Below, in pieces: positions 1-8,112 of a DNA stretch of 64,000 nucleotides (within the stretch, counting starts at the first letter, position 1; every line of letters starts with the position of its first letter). The stretch is taken from NCBI RefSeq assembly GCF_900199545.1, contig NZ_LT962671.1, forward strand, positions 122,533 to 186,532, given 5' to 3'. A program made the translations under genes and the position numbers. Under the pieces are notes generated by a model that was not told the DNA's origin, made no database searches, and was given only the letters and a program-made list of their open reading frames with translations. The stretch is from Raoultibacter massiliensis. Lineage in GTDB: Bacteria > Actinomycetota > Coriobacteriia > Coriobacteriales > Eggerthellaceae.

Positions 1-46
1 CGTGTAGCAGAGCCTTTCGGGTGGTTTCGATTTCCGTTTGTCCTCA

Positions 47-82
47 GAAGCTGCGGGCGTTTCGCCGAATGCCCGCAGCTTC
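47..82. terminator. Hairpin, probable terminator of the upstream gene
   Basis: A perfect 12-bp inverted repeat (GAAGCTGCGGGC at 47-58, its complement at 71-82) with a 12-nt loop lies before the first gene. There is no strong T tract, so termination is inferred from stem strength only. Confidence 0.5.
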
Positions 83-142
83 GCTTCGGCCATGCGCTAC
101 CCTGTAAACTGTTGATGAAACCGACAAGCGAGGATGGCGCTG

Positions 143-1468
143 ATGGCCGACGTGATTCCTTTTTCCTGCATTCGTCCGCGCGAGGATAGGGCAAGCGACG
201 TTGCGTCGCTTCCCTACGACGTGTTCAGCTTAGACGAGGCCAAAGACGAGATCGCGCGGCATCCGCGCTCGTTTCTGCGCATAGACATGGCGGAAGCCAC
301 ATTTGCCGATTCGGTCGAGAAGCACGACGAGCGCATCTATGCGCGGGCGCGCACGTTGCTTGACGAGGCCATCGCCGATGGAACGTATGTTGTCGACGGC
401 GAACCCCACTATTATCTGTACCGCCTTCAGGCGGTCGATGGCAGGTCGCAGACCGGCGTGGTTGGCTGCTCGTCGATAGACGACTACCTGAACGACGTCA
501 TCAAGAAGCACGAGAAAACGCGTGCTGACAAAGAGGTCGACCGCATTCGGCACGTCGATACGTGCGGCGCGCAAACCGGCCCCATCTTCCTTGCGTTTCG
601 CTCGGATGGAACGATCGAGCGCGTGATCGAGAAAACGGCTTCGGCCGAACCTCTCTACGATTTCGAGGCCGATGACGGCGTGCGCCATACGGTGTGGCGC
701 GTGGACGACCCCGCCGATGCCGACGCCATACGGGCGGCCTTCGAAGCGACGCCCGCCCTCTCCATCGCCGACGGACATCATCGCGCCGCCTCCGCTGTGA
801 AGGCGGGGCTGCTGCGCCGCGAGCGGGCTGCTGCGGCAAGCGGGGGCCGTGGCGAAAGCTCGGCCGCCAATGGATCCGATCGCAACGATGGGGGCAAGCA
901 GGGTTTCGCGGATGCCGTGCCCTGCGGCGATTCGCTCGAATCCGACCATTTTCTCTCGGTTGTTTTCCCGAGCGATCAGCTGACGATTCTCGATTACAAC
1001 CGAGCGGTCGCCGATTTGAACGGTCTGTCGTCTGGGGAGTTCCTCGATCGCATTCGCGAGCGATTCGAGGTGGGTGAGGCGGCTCCGATGCCATGCAAGC
1101 CCGATTGCAAGGGCTCGTTCGGCATGTATCTTGACGGTGTTTGGTATTCCCTCGAGATCAAAGACGCCTATCGATCGAGCGATCCCGTGGCGGGTCTCGA
1201 TGTTGCGCTTTTGCAGGACAACCTGCTCGGCCCCGTGCTCGGCATCGAAGATCCTCGCACTGACAAGCGCATTGATTTCATCGGCGGCATCCGCGGGCTC
1301 GAAGAGCTGAAGCGGCGCGTCGACGGGGGTATGGCGGTGGCGTTTGCCTTGTATCCTACGTCGATAGAGGAGCTTTTTGCGGTTGCCGATGCGGGATTGC
1401 TGATGCCGCCGAAATCGACGTGGTTCGAACCGAAGCTTCGAAGCGGGCTGTTCATCCATCGGATTTAG
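143..1468 (+). CDS. DUF1015 family protein
   Basis: About 441 residues, the usual size for DUF1015, a family of unknown biochemical role. It shows the family hallmarks: the N-terminal LPYDVF segment, the KHEKT segment before the centre, and the SIADGHHRAASA motif around residue 210. The insertion after that motif is Gly/Ser/Asn-rich and looks like a variable loop. An ATG at 134 is also in frame, but its AGG lies directly against it; the ATG at 143 has the AGG at 131-133 at normal spacing, so it is preferred. It stands alone, convergent with the elp3-like gene. The family has been linked by others to serine or phosphoryl metabolism, but nothing here tests that. Confidence 0.85.
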   Translation: MADVIPFSCIRPREDRASDVASLPYDVFSLDEAKDEIARHPRSFLRIDMAEATFADSVEKHDERIYARARTLLDEAIADGTYVVDGEPHYYLYRLQAVDGRSQTGVVGCSSIDDYLNDVIKKHEKTRADKEVDRIRHVDTCGAQTGPIFLAFRSDGTIERVIEKTASAEPLYDFEADDGVRHTVWRVDDPADADAIRAAFEATPALSIADGHHRAASAVKAGLLRRERAAAASGGRGESSAANGSDRNDGGKQGFADAVPCGDSLESDHFLSVVFPSDQLTILDYNRAVADLNGLSSGEFLDRIRERFEVGEAAPMPCKPDCKGSFGMYLDGVWYSLEIKDAYRSSDPVAGLDVALLQDNLLGPVLGIEDPRTDKRIDFIGGIRGLEELKRRVDGGMAVAFALYPTSIEELFAVADAGLLMPPKSTWFEPKLRSGLFIHRI

Positions 1469-1589
1469 TCGCGTGTGGAAGCGCCTCCCGCACCGTGCTC
1501 TATCGTTGTTCGAAAGACGCGCTTCCCGCTGAACGGGCGTTTGTTGGACCTTGGACAATCTTGCTGTCGGCGTTTCCCGAACGGCATCT

Positions 1590-3410
1590 CTAGGCGAGAG
1601 GCATCTGCTGATAGAGGCCGCTTTCGGTAAACCCGAGGGCGCGGTAGTACTCGCGCGTTCCCACCGAGCTGATGACGTTGATTTTGGCGTAGCCTTTGTT
1701 CTTTGCGATGTCGCAGGCGATTTTGATAAGCTGCTTTCCCAATCCGAGGTGCTGCGCGCCGTCGCCTGTTCTATGGAGACCGGCGACCTTTCCGTACACG
1801 TGAACCTCGCGGATCATCGCTTCGCCCGGTCCGACGGGCAGGTCGGGGGTGCTGGATACGTAGTCGTTGTGCGGCATTGAGAGTCGGAGGAATCCCGCGA
1901 TCTTTCCATCGGGCGTTACCCACTGGAGGAACCGCTCGCTCGAAACGGTGGTTTCAAAAGGGATTATGTCGAGGGAGAGTTCGCCGATATCCGTATCGGC
2001 GGTGCTGATCTCGCGATAGCGGATTTCTTCGATCGGCGTATTTGTTGCGGCGGCTTTCCTTTCGACCATTTGGCGCAGGTTGATCTTTTTGTTTCCCGCC
2101 ACGATGTCGTGAGAGGAGATGTCTCGGATCATGCGCGAGATGCGAACGTAGGGCGGCGTGATCGAAGCGTCGGTAACGAGCACGTCGAGCAGCTCGTCTT
2201 CGGTATAGGGGCGCCATCTGCCGTTTTCGAACAGCTCGCAAAGCCCCGTGCCGTGCACGAGTGCGCAGGGATACAGCTTCACCTCGTCGGGAAGGTAGGC
2301 GCTTTCGGTGACGAGGCGGCGGTAGTCGCGCTTGTCGGCCTCGACGTTTGATCCGTAGAGATTCGCCATGAAGTGCACATGGATCTTGAAGCCGAAGATG
2401 CGCAGCAGCTCGAAGGCCTTGCGGATCGCATCGGTGCCGATGCCACGGTTGTTCATGCGAAGGATGGTCGGATCGAGGCTCTGAATGCCCATCTGCACCT
2501 TGGTGCATCCAAGCTGTCGGATCAGCCTCAGGTTTTCGCAGGTGATGGCATCGGGTCGCGTTTCGATGACCAGGCCGACCACCCGATGCCGCGCATCCTC
2601 GTTGGCGGTTTGCTGCTCTGCCAGCTCGGCCAGGTCGGCTGTTTGGATGGCGGATGCAGTTTTCCATCCGTCGTTCTCTTCGTAGAGGCTCGTCATTGCG
2701 CGGTTGTAGGTGAGATCGCCTGATTCGACTGCACTTTGTGCATCTCGCACGAATTCTTCAAGATCCTCTCGGCAATTGCTCAACCCTGCATCCTCGTAGA
2801 ACCTCTGCCTCTCTTTTGCTTTCCCCTCTGCCCTCTCGGCCTCGTTGAGCGCTCGGAACAGTTCTTTGACGAACCATATCTGATAGCTTTCAGGGTAGTC
2901 CGTCCAGGTGCCGCCGAGCACGATCAGCTCGATCTTGTCGGTGACGTGCCCCATGTGTGTGAGGGTGCGCAGACGCGATGTCACCTGAAGGTACGGATCG
3001 AAGTAGTTGCGCTCGGCCCGCTGGCACGCCGGCTCGTCTGCGAGATAGCTTTTGGGCATGCGCAGATCGTTGGGGCAGTAAAGGCAGTTGCTCGAGCACT
3101 TCCAGGGTTTTGTGATAACGGTGATGGTCGCTACGCCCGAGGCCGTGCGTCGAGGTTTGACTTGCAGCGTTTGGATGAGCTTTTTCTCGAGGGCCGAATC
3201 GACGTTCCAGCTTTCCCATAGCCCAGGATCCGATTCCTTGGTTTTGAGATAGTAGGGCAAAAGTTTCTTTTTCGCGTAGTGGGGCATTTTGCCAGTGCGG
3301 CCTTGGTTGTGTCTGCGGACAAGGTTTTCCACGAAACCCTTGTCGACGCCGCCACGGCTTCTCAATTCGTCGAGTATTTCCAGTAAGATGTCATCCATGC
3401 TATAAGGCAT
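1590..3410 (-). CDS. elp3: Elp3-type tRNA U34 modification enzyme (radical SAM + GNAT)
   Basis: 606 residues, close to bacterial and archaeal Elp3. The radical SAM cluster is C105-x3-C109-x2-C112 (KCSSNCLYC), followed by a basic segment and the FDPYLQ motif typical of Elp3. The C-terminal ~100 residues (from GPGEAMIREVHVYG) are a GNAT acetyltransferase fold with the QHLGLGKQLI acetyl-CoA loop. In eukaryotes and archaea Elp3 makes the cm5 group on wobble uridine from acetyl-CoA. No Shine-Dalgarno precedes the ATG; a TATTAT box lies 6 nt upstream, so the transcript may be leaderless. It is divergent from, and only 14 bp away from, a Trm9-like methyltransferase, which suggests a shared pathway. 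Confidence 0.9.
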   Translation of the reverse strand: MPYSMDDILLEILDELRSRGGVDKGFVENLVRRHNQGRTGKMPHYAKKKLLPYYLKTKESDPGLWESWNVDSALEKKLIQTLQVKPRRTASGVATITVITKPWKCSSNCLYCPNDLRMPKSYLADEPACQRAERNYFDPYLQVTSRLRTLTHMGHVTDKIELIVLGGTWTDYPESYQIWFVKELFRALNEAERAEGKAKERQRFYEDAGLSNCREDLEEFVRDAQSAVESGDLTYNRAMTSLYEENDGWKTASAIQTADLAELAEQQTANEDARHRVVGLVIETRPDAITCENLRLIRQLGCTKVQMGIQSLDPTILRMNNRGIGTDAIRKAFELLRIFGFKIHVHFMANLYGSNVEADKRDYRRLVTESAYLPDEVKLYPCALVHGTGLCELFENGRWRPYTEDELLDVLVTDASITPPYVRISRMIRDISSHDIVAGNKKINLRQMVERKAAATNTPIEEIRYREISTADTDIGELSLDIIPFETTVSSERFLQWVTPDGKIAGFLRLSMPHNDYVSSTPDLPVGPGEAMIREVHVYGKVAGLHRTGDGAQHLGLGKQLIKIACDIAKNKGYAKINVISSVGTREYYRALGFTESGLYQQMPLA

Positions 3411-3424
3411 TCTATAATACCGAT
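3411..3424. promoter_or_regulatory. Putative bidirectional promoter core with leaderless starts
   Basis: Between the divergent starts at 3410 and 3425 there are only 14 bases, including TATAAT on the + strand (3413-3418) and TATTAT on the - strand (3414-3419). Each box sits 6-7 nt before a start codon, which would place transcription starts at or next to the initiation codons. Neither gene has a visible Shine-Dalgarno. The -35 elements are weak and would lie inside the opposite gene. Confidence 0.4.
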
Positions 3425-4414
3425 GTGACTTTATCGCAATCGATCCGATCGGCGAGGCCTTTGAATACCGAAACTGCTGAAATGCTCTGCGCTATCACGA
3501 GCGACTTCTACGCGAAGCACTGCGATTCGTTTTCCGAGACGCGGCAGGCGCCGTGGAATGGCTGGAAGCGCTGCCTCGGTTTGGCGGAAAGCCTAGCGAC
3601 GGAAGCCGGTCGGGGCAGTGGGGCGCCTCGCGGCTGCAAGGGGGAGGATGCCAAGGTTGTCGGAGCGGGCAGGACATGCGCGATGGACGGCCCAAAGCTT
3701 GCTGGGGCAGCGGATGGCGCAAGGGTTTCGTCCGGAAACGCCGAGCTGCGTGTGTTCGACCTTGCGTGCGGCAACATGAGGTTCGAATCGTATCTTGCTT
3801 CGGCTTTGCCTGGGATTAGCTTTTCGTTCTACACGGTGGACAACTGCAAAGGCCTTCTTCCCGAAGGCGTGGCAGACGGAGCGGTTGCGGGCGGCCAAAG
3901 CGCTCGCGCGATTGCGGGGCGTTTGGGCTCCCACGCGTCCGTCGAGCATCAGAACCTCGATGTGGCGGGCTGCCTGGTTGGCGGCGAGGATCTGGGCGAT
4001 CGATTGCATGTGCCGATATGCGATCTTTCCGTCTCGTTCGGATTCATGCATCATATTCCGCTTCTCGAAAACAGGAAAAGGGTTTTGTCCGCTCTCATCG
4101 AGCGAACGCGTTCGGGCGGCTTTGTCGTAGTGTCGTTTTGGCAGTTCATGAACAACGAGGCCATGGCTGCAAAAGCGCGGGAGGTGCACGCGGTTGCCTT
4201 GGAGGAGCTTGGAATGCCCGAACTTGATGCGGGGGATTTTCTGCTGGGTTGGAAAAACATGCCCGGCGCCTACCGCTATTGCCATAGTTTTTCGAGGGCC
4301 GAGATCGACGGGCTGATTGCCGGCGTTGCGGACAAGATCGAGGTGGCCGCGCGTTTCTCGGCGGATGGCCGGACCGACGATCTCAACGCCTACGTGGTTT
4401 TGAGGGTTCGCTAG
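3425..4414 (+). CDS. Trm9/ALKBH8-like class I SAM-dependent methyltransferase
   Basis: 329 residues starting at a GTG. The SAM-binding motif I is VFDLACGN (about residue 108), and the post-motif segment SVSFGFMHHIPLLENRKRVL followed by SGGFVVVSFWQF matches the pattern of Trm9/ALKBH8 methyltransferases (SIAVIHH..RR..AI..l.r.L..GG...IyvWa). The C-terminal part (GWKNMPG..RYCHSFSRAEID, ending LNAYVVL) also follows the Trm9 layout. Trm9 esterifies cm5U34 to mcm5U34. An insertion of about 50 residues rich in Gly/Ala precedes motif I. The divergent neighbour is Elp3, the enzyme that makes the Trm9 substrate in eukaryotes. The tRNA substrate is inferred from similarity and position; another small-molecule substrate is possible. 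Confidence 0.65.
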   Translation: MTLSQSIRSARPLNTETAEMLCAITSDFYAKHCDSFSETRQAPWNGWKRCLGLAESLATEAGRGSGAPRGCKGEDAKVVGAGRTCAMDGPKLAGAADGARVSSGNAELRVFDLACGNMRFESYLASALPGISFSFYTVDNCKGLLPEGVADGAVAGGQSARAIAGRLGSHASVEHQNLDVAGCLVGGEDLGDRLHVPICDLSVSFGFMHHIPLLENRKRVLSALIERTRSGGFVVVSFWQFMNNEAMAAKAREVHAVALEELGMPELDAGDFLLGWKNMPGAYRYCHSFSRAEIDGLIAGVADKIEVAARFSADGRTDDLNAYVVLRVR

Positions 4415-4569
4415 CCGTGATTGGGGCTGCGTTGCAGGGCATCCGGCGGCAGCCGTAGCGCGCTGGTCTCGTTTCGGATATGCGGTTCAGGTTCGCGAAT
4501 TCGAACGTTCGGCAAGAATCGCGGGAGGCGAAATCATGGGAGACCAAGGGTCTTCGTCAGTTCCCTGCG

Positions 4570-4600
4570 CCCGTTTGCTCGGCGTGAGTTGACAAACGGG
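4570..4600. other. Hairpin in the 4415-4646 intergenic stretch
   Basis: CCCGTTTG at 4570-4577 and CAAACGGG at 4593-4600 form an 8-bp stem with a 15-nt loop, followed by CTTTCG. It could end the methyltransferase transcript or act as a leader structure of thrH, whose AAGGAAGGAA ribosome site follows 35 nt later. No convincing gene is present in this intergenic stretch. Confidence 0.35.
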
Positions 4601-4646
4601 CTTTCGACTGGAAAAATCGCTGAAACGGCAAAAGGAAGGAATCGCG

Positions 4647-5249
4647 ATGTATGTAGTCTGCCTCGATCTTGAAGGCGTGCTTGTTCCCGAGATATGGATC
4701 GCGTTCGCCGAGGCGAGCGGAATTCCCGAGCTCAAACGCACGACGCGCGACGAGCCCGATTACGGCAAGCTCATGGAATACCGCCTTGGGATTCTTCGCG
4801 AACACGGTCTCGGCCTTAAAGAGATCCAGGAGACCATCGCGACGATCGACCCGATTCCCGGTGCGAAGGAATTCCTCGACGAGCTTCGCGCTTACACGCA
4901 GGTGATCATCATCAGCGATACGTTCGAGCAGTTCGCGAAGCCTCTGATGGAGAAACTTGGCTGGCCGACGATCTTCTGCAACACGCTCGAGGTTGCTCCC
5001 GACGGCGAAATCACGGGATTCGCGATGCGCTGCCCCCAATCGAAGCTGACGACGGTTCGCGCGCTGCAGTCATGCGGATTCACCACCGTTGCGGCGGGCG
5101 ATAGCTTCAACGACCTTGCAATGATCAAGGCGAGCAAAGCGGGATTCCTGTTCAAGAGCCCTGACTCTATCAAGGCAGAAAACCCCGATTTGCCTGCATT
5201 CGAGGAATACGGCGAGCTCATGGAGGCCATCAAGCGCGCTATGGACTGA
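4647..5249 (+). CDS. thrH: Phosphoserine phosphatase / homoserine phosphotransferase ThrH
   Basis: 200 residues, the family length. It is a HAD-superfamily enzyme: motif I is LDLEGVLVPE (D7 nucleophile; the Asp-x-Glu form is typical of ThrH), motif II is IIISDT, and motif III/IV is AAGDSFNDLAMI near residue 150. ThrH hydrolyses phosphoserine and can transfer the phosphate to homoserine, linking serine and threonine synthesis. A strong AAGGAAGGAA precedes the ATG. It is convergent with the PurF-like gene with a hairpin between them. Confidence 0.92.
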   Translation: MYVVCLDLEGVLVPEIWIAFAEASGIPELKRTTRDEPDYGKLMEYRLGILREHGLGLKEIQETIATIDPIPGAKEFLDELRAYTQVIIISDTFEQFAKPLMEKLGWPTIFCNTLEVAPDGEITGFAMRCPQSKLTTVRALQSCGFTTVAAGDSFNDLAMIKASKAGFLFKSPDSIKAENPDLPAFEEYGELMEAIKRAMD

Positions 5250-5285
5250 TCGCTTGCGGCGAAACCCCTGAAGGAAGATGCGAAT

Positions 5286-5312
5286 GCGGCACCGTTTGGT
5301 GCCGCTACTCTT
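5286..5312. terminator. Terminator between convergent thrH and purF-like genes
   Basis: GCGGCACC (5286-5293), a 4-nt loop and GGTGCCGC (5298-5305) form a stable stem followed on the + strand by a T-containing run (ACTCTTTT). It overlaps the stop codon of the minus-strand gene and probably terminates thrH. Confidence 0.65.
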
Positions 5313-6729
5313 TTCCGGTCCAGCAATACGTGCATACCATTTCGGGGTCGATGCCGATTGCCTCGAGCATGCCGTCGAGCGATTGGAATCCCAGTGAATC
5401 GAAGCCCATCTCCTCGCAGATGGCGGAAAGCATGCACTTGCCGCGTTCGGTCGAACTGTCGGCGTATTCGTCGAGGTGGTTTTGCCCTTCGTCGCCTTCG
5501 AGCTGCTGCACCACACGGCGGGCGAGAAGCTCCATCTCCGATTTGCTGCTCGAAAAGCTCAAGTACTTGCAGCTGAACATGAGGGGCGGGCAAGCGGAGC
5601 GCATGTGGACCTCGGCGGCGCCTGCGCCGTACAGGAAGTCGACGGTTTCGCGCAGCTGCGTGCCGCGCACGATGGAATCGTCTACGAACAGCAGTTTCTT
5701 GCCGTTAATCAATTCGGGTACGGGAACCTGCTTCATCTTCGCCACGCGGTTTCGCACCTCTTGGTTCGATGGCATGAACGAACGCGCCCATGTGGGCGTG
5801 TACTTGATGAAGGGGCGGGCGAAGGGGGTTTGGCACTGCGTCGAATACCCGATCGCGTGCGGTATGCCCGAATCGGGTACGCCGGCTACGTAGTCGACAT
5901 CGGGAATGCCGCCTGCCGCCGCTTCGTCGCGCGCCATGATCGAACCGTTGCGATAGCGCATGACCTCGACGTTCATGCCCTCGTAGTTCGAGTTCGGGTA
6001 GCCGTAATAAGTCCACAGGAACGCGCAGATCTTCATCTTGTCGCCGGCAGGGGATATGGTCTCGTAGCGATCGGCTGTCACGCGTACGATTTCACCCGGC
6101 CCCAGCTCGTACTCATCATCGTAATCGAGCTTGTGGTAGGGGAACGATTCGAACGAAATGCAGTGTCCGTCGTCCTTTTTGCCGACGAGCACCGGCAGGC
6201 GCCCCATCTTATCGCGCGCGGCGATGATCTGGCCGTCGTTGGTGATGATGAGCAGCGTGAGCGATCCTTCGATGGCATCCTGAGCATGTTTGATGCCTGA
6301 AACGAAGTCGTCTTTCTGATTGATGAGGGCGGCAACGAGTTCCGTGGTGTTCACGGCCCCCGAACTCATTGCCATGAACTGCCTTCCTCCGTTGGCGAAG
6401 TTGTTTTCCACGAGCTGCTCGGCGTTGTTGATGGCGCCGACCGTCGTGATGCCGAAGGTGCCGAGATGCGATCGGACGAGCAGCGGTTGCGGATCGGTAT
6501 CGCTGATGCAGCCGATGCCGGTGCATCCGTGGAACCCTGGGAGGTCGCTTTCGAAACGGGTGCGAAACGGCGTGTTCTCGATCGAATGTATCTCGCGCTG
6601 GAATCCGTCCTTCGCGTCGTGAAAGATCATACCTGCGCGTCGTGTACCTAGATGCGAGTGGTAGTCCACTCCGAAAAACACGTCCAACACCACATCGTTG
6701 CGGGATGCCGCTCCGAAGAATCCGCCCAT
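5305..6729 (-). CDS. purF: Amidophosphoribosyltransferase-like protein lacking Cys1
   Basis: 474 residues from the ATG at 6729, which follows GAAAGG at good spacing; an upstream in-frame extension to 6846 has no homology and is rejected. The N-terminal domain is a class II glutamine amidotransferase fold (GGFFGAASRNDVVLD, then SHLGTRRAGM), but the residue after Met is Gly, not the catalytic Cys. The C-terminal part is a type I phosphoribosyltransferase with the PRPP loop LLFVDDSIVRGTQ, and the tail has CTYCWTG plus another Cys, like the [4Fe-4S] ligands of Bacillus PurF. PurF makes phosphoribosylamine, the first step of purine synthesis. Without Cys1 this form should not hydrolyse glutamine by the usual mechanism. 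Confidence 0.85.
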   Translation of the reverse strand: MGGFFGAASRNDVVLDVFFGVDYHSHLGTRRAGMIFHDAKDGFQREIHSIENTPFRTRFESDLPGFHGCTGIGCISDTDPQPLLVRSHLGTFGITTVGAINNAEQLVENNFANGGRQFMAMSSGAVNTTELVAALINQKDDFVSGIKHAQDAIEGSLTLLIITNDGQIIAARDKMGRLPVLVGKKDDGHCISFESFPYHKLDYDDEYELGPGEIVRVTADRYETISPAGDKMKICAFLWTYYGYPNSNYEGMNVEVMRYRNGSIMARDEAAAGGIPDVDYVAGVPDSGIPHAIGYSTQCQTPFARPFIKYTPTWARSFMPSNQEVRNRVAKMKQVPVPELINGKKLLFVDDSIVRGTQLRETVDFLYGAGAAEVHMRSACPPLMFSCKYLSFSSSKSEMELLARRVVQQLEGDEGQNHLDEYADSSTERGKCMLSAICEEMGFDSLGFQSLDGMLEAIGIDPEMVCTYCWTGKE

Positions 6730-6983
6730 CGTGTACCTTTCGCCTTGCCTGACCGCTTTCGTTACAACGAATATACCAGTATAAAGCTCTCGGTGGTTTG
6801 CGGGGGGCGAAGTCGCGATGCTGTTCTCGGTATGCACAGAAAGCACCCATCAGCGGCAGCGGGGCGGCGCATTTCCGCCGACCGTCCGCGCGTAGTCGCT
6901 TGATGGAGATTTTTCCTTATGCTGGCGCATCGCGAATGGTGCGGATATCGTTTCAGGACGACGGTTGAGAAGAAAGCGCGAAC

Positions 6984-7988
6984 ATGAAGAAGATCCTTTT
7001 GATCGCTACGGGTGGAACAATCGCCTCGGTTGAGGACGGATGCGGCTTGAAGCCTGCGTTTACGGGCGAAGAGCTAACGGAGTTCGTACCCCAGATTGGA
7101 AGCTTGTGCGAGCTTGGCTTCGTGCAGCTCATGAACATAGACAGCACCAACATGCGTCCGTCGGATTGGATGCGCATCGGGGATGCGATCGTGAAATCCT
7201 ACGACGATTACGATGGGTTCGTCGTGCTGCACGGAACCGACACCATGGCCTACACCGCAGCGGCCCTTTCCTACCTTATCCAGGGAAGTCCAAAGCCCAT
7301 CGTGCTCACCGGGTCGCAGCAACCCATGGCAAGCCCCTTCACCGATGCGAAGCTCAATCTGTACCAGAGCGTCCTGTTCGCCTGCGACGATCGGTCGTGC
7401 GACGTTTCGGTCGTGTTCGGAGGCGCTGTTCTTGCGGGCACTCGCGCGCGCAAGCAGCGCACAATGAGCTTCAACGCGTTTGCGAGCGTCAACTTCCCCG
7501 AAATTGCGCTTATCAGGAACAATCGCATTATCAGGGCGGGAACGTGCGTTTCCTGTCCGGACAGGGAATCGAAGCCTCGCGTGTACGATCGCTTGAACGA
7601 GCGCGTGTTCGTGCTCAAGATCACGCCTGAGATGAAGCCGAGCGTTTTCCGACTGCTCAAACGGGATTACGATGCGATCATCCTCGAAACGTTCGGCATC
7701 GGGGGCATTCCCGACTACGGCGACTATCGGAAGGCTATTTTCGATTGGGTCGATTCGGGCAAGACGCTCGTCGTGACCACGCAGGTGCCCGAAGAGGGGC
7801 TGGATCTTGGCGTGTACGAGGTCGGACGCGCCTACGCCGATCACTGCGGCATACTGAAGGGCGGCGATATGACGACCGAGGCGCTTGTGGCGAAGACCAT
7901 GTGGGTGCTCGGGCAGACCGACGATTCCGCCGAAATCAAGAAGTTGTTCTACCATGTGGTGAATCACGACAGGACGGTCGCCGAGTAA
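6984..7988 (+). CDS. ansA: Type I (cytoplasmic) L-asparaginase
   Basis: 334 residues without a signal peptide, as expected for the type I family. The first catalytic Thr is in LIATGGTIAS (residues 6-15), the second Thr-Asp pair is in LHGTDTMAYTAAAL near residue 80, and VLTGSQQPM follows. It converts asparagine to aspartate and ammonia. The 254-bp divergent region between it and the PurF-like gene probably holds both promoters. Start chosen at the only ATG with a purine-rich upstream run (GAGAAGAAAG). Confidence 0.92.
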   Translation: MKKILLIATGGTIASVEDGCGLKPAFTGEELTEFVPQIGSLCELGFVQLMNIDSTNMRPSDWMRIGDAIVKSYDDYDGFVVLHGTDTMAYTAAALSYLIQGSPKPIVLTGSQQPMASPFTDAKLNLYQSVLFACDDRSCDVSVVFGGAVLAGTRARKQRTMSFNAFASVNFPEIALIRNNRIIRAGTCVSCPDRESKPRVYDRLNERVFVLKITPEMKPSVFRLLKRDYDAIILETFGIGGIPDYGDYRKAIFDWVDSGKTLVVTTQVPEEGLDLGVYEVGRAYADHCGILKGGDMTTEALVAKTMWVLGQTDDSAEIKKLFYHVVNHDRTVAE

Positions 7989-8112
7989 GGCCGAACGCCG
8001 GTCGATGCGCTAGAATTGTTACATTGTCTGTGCGGTTTTCCGAGCAGAAGCCTGTTTTCTTAGGCGGGCTTTAGGCGGGAATCCGCTGGTGTTTGGGAAA
8101 CGGGAGGAACTG

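Noticed and set aside
230..1558. Long minus-strand frame opposite the DUF1015 gene
   Set aside because: It is the reverse shadow of a GC-rich gene; no motif or ribosome site, while the plus strand matches a family over its whole length.
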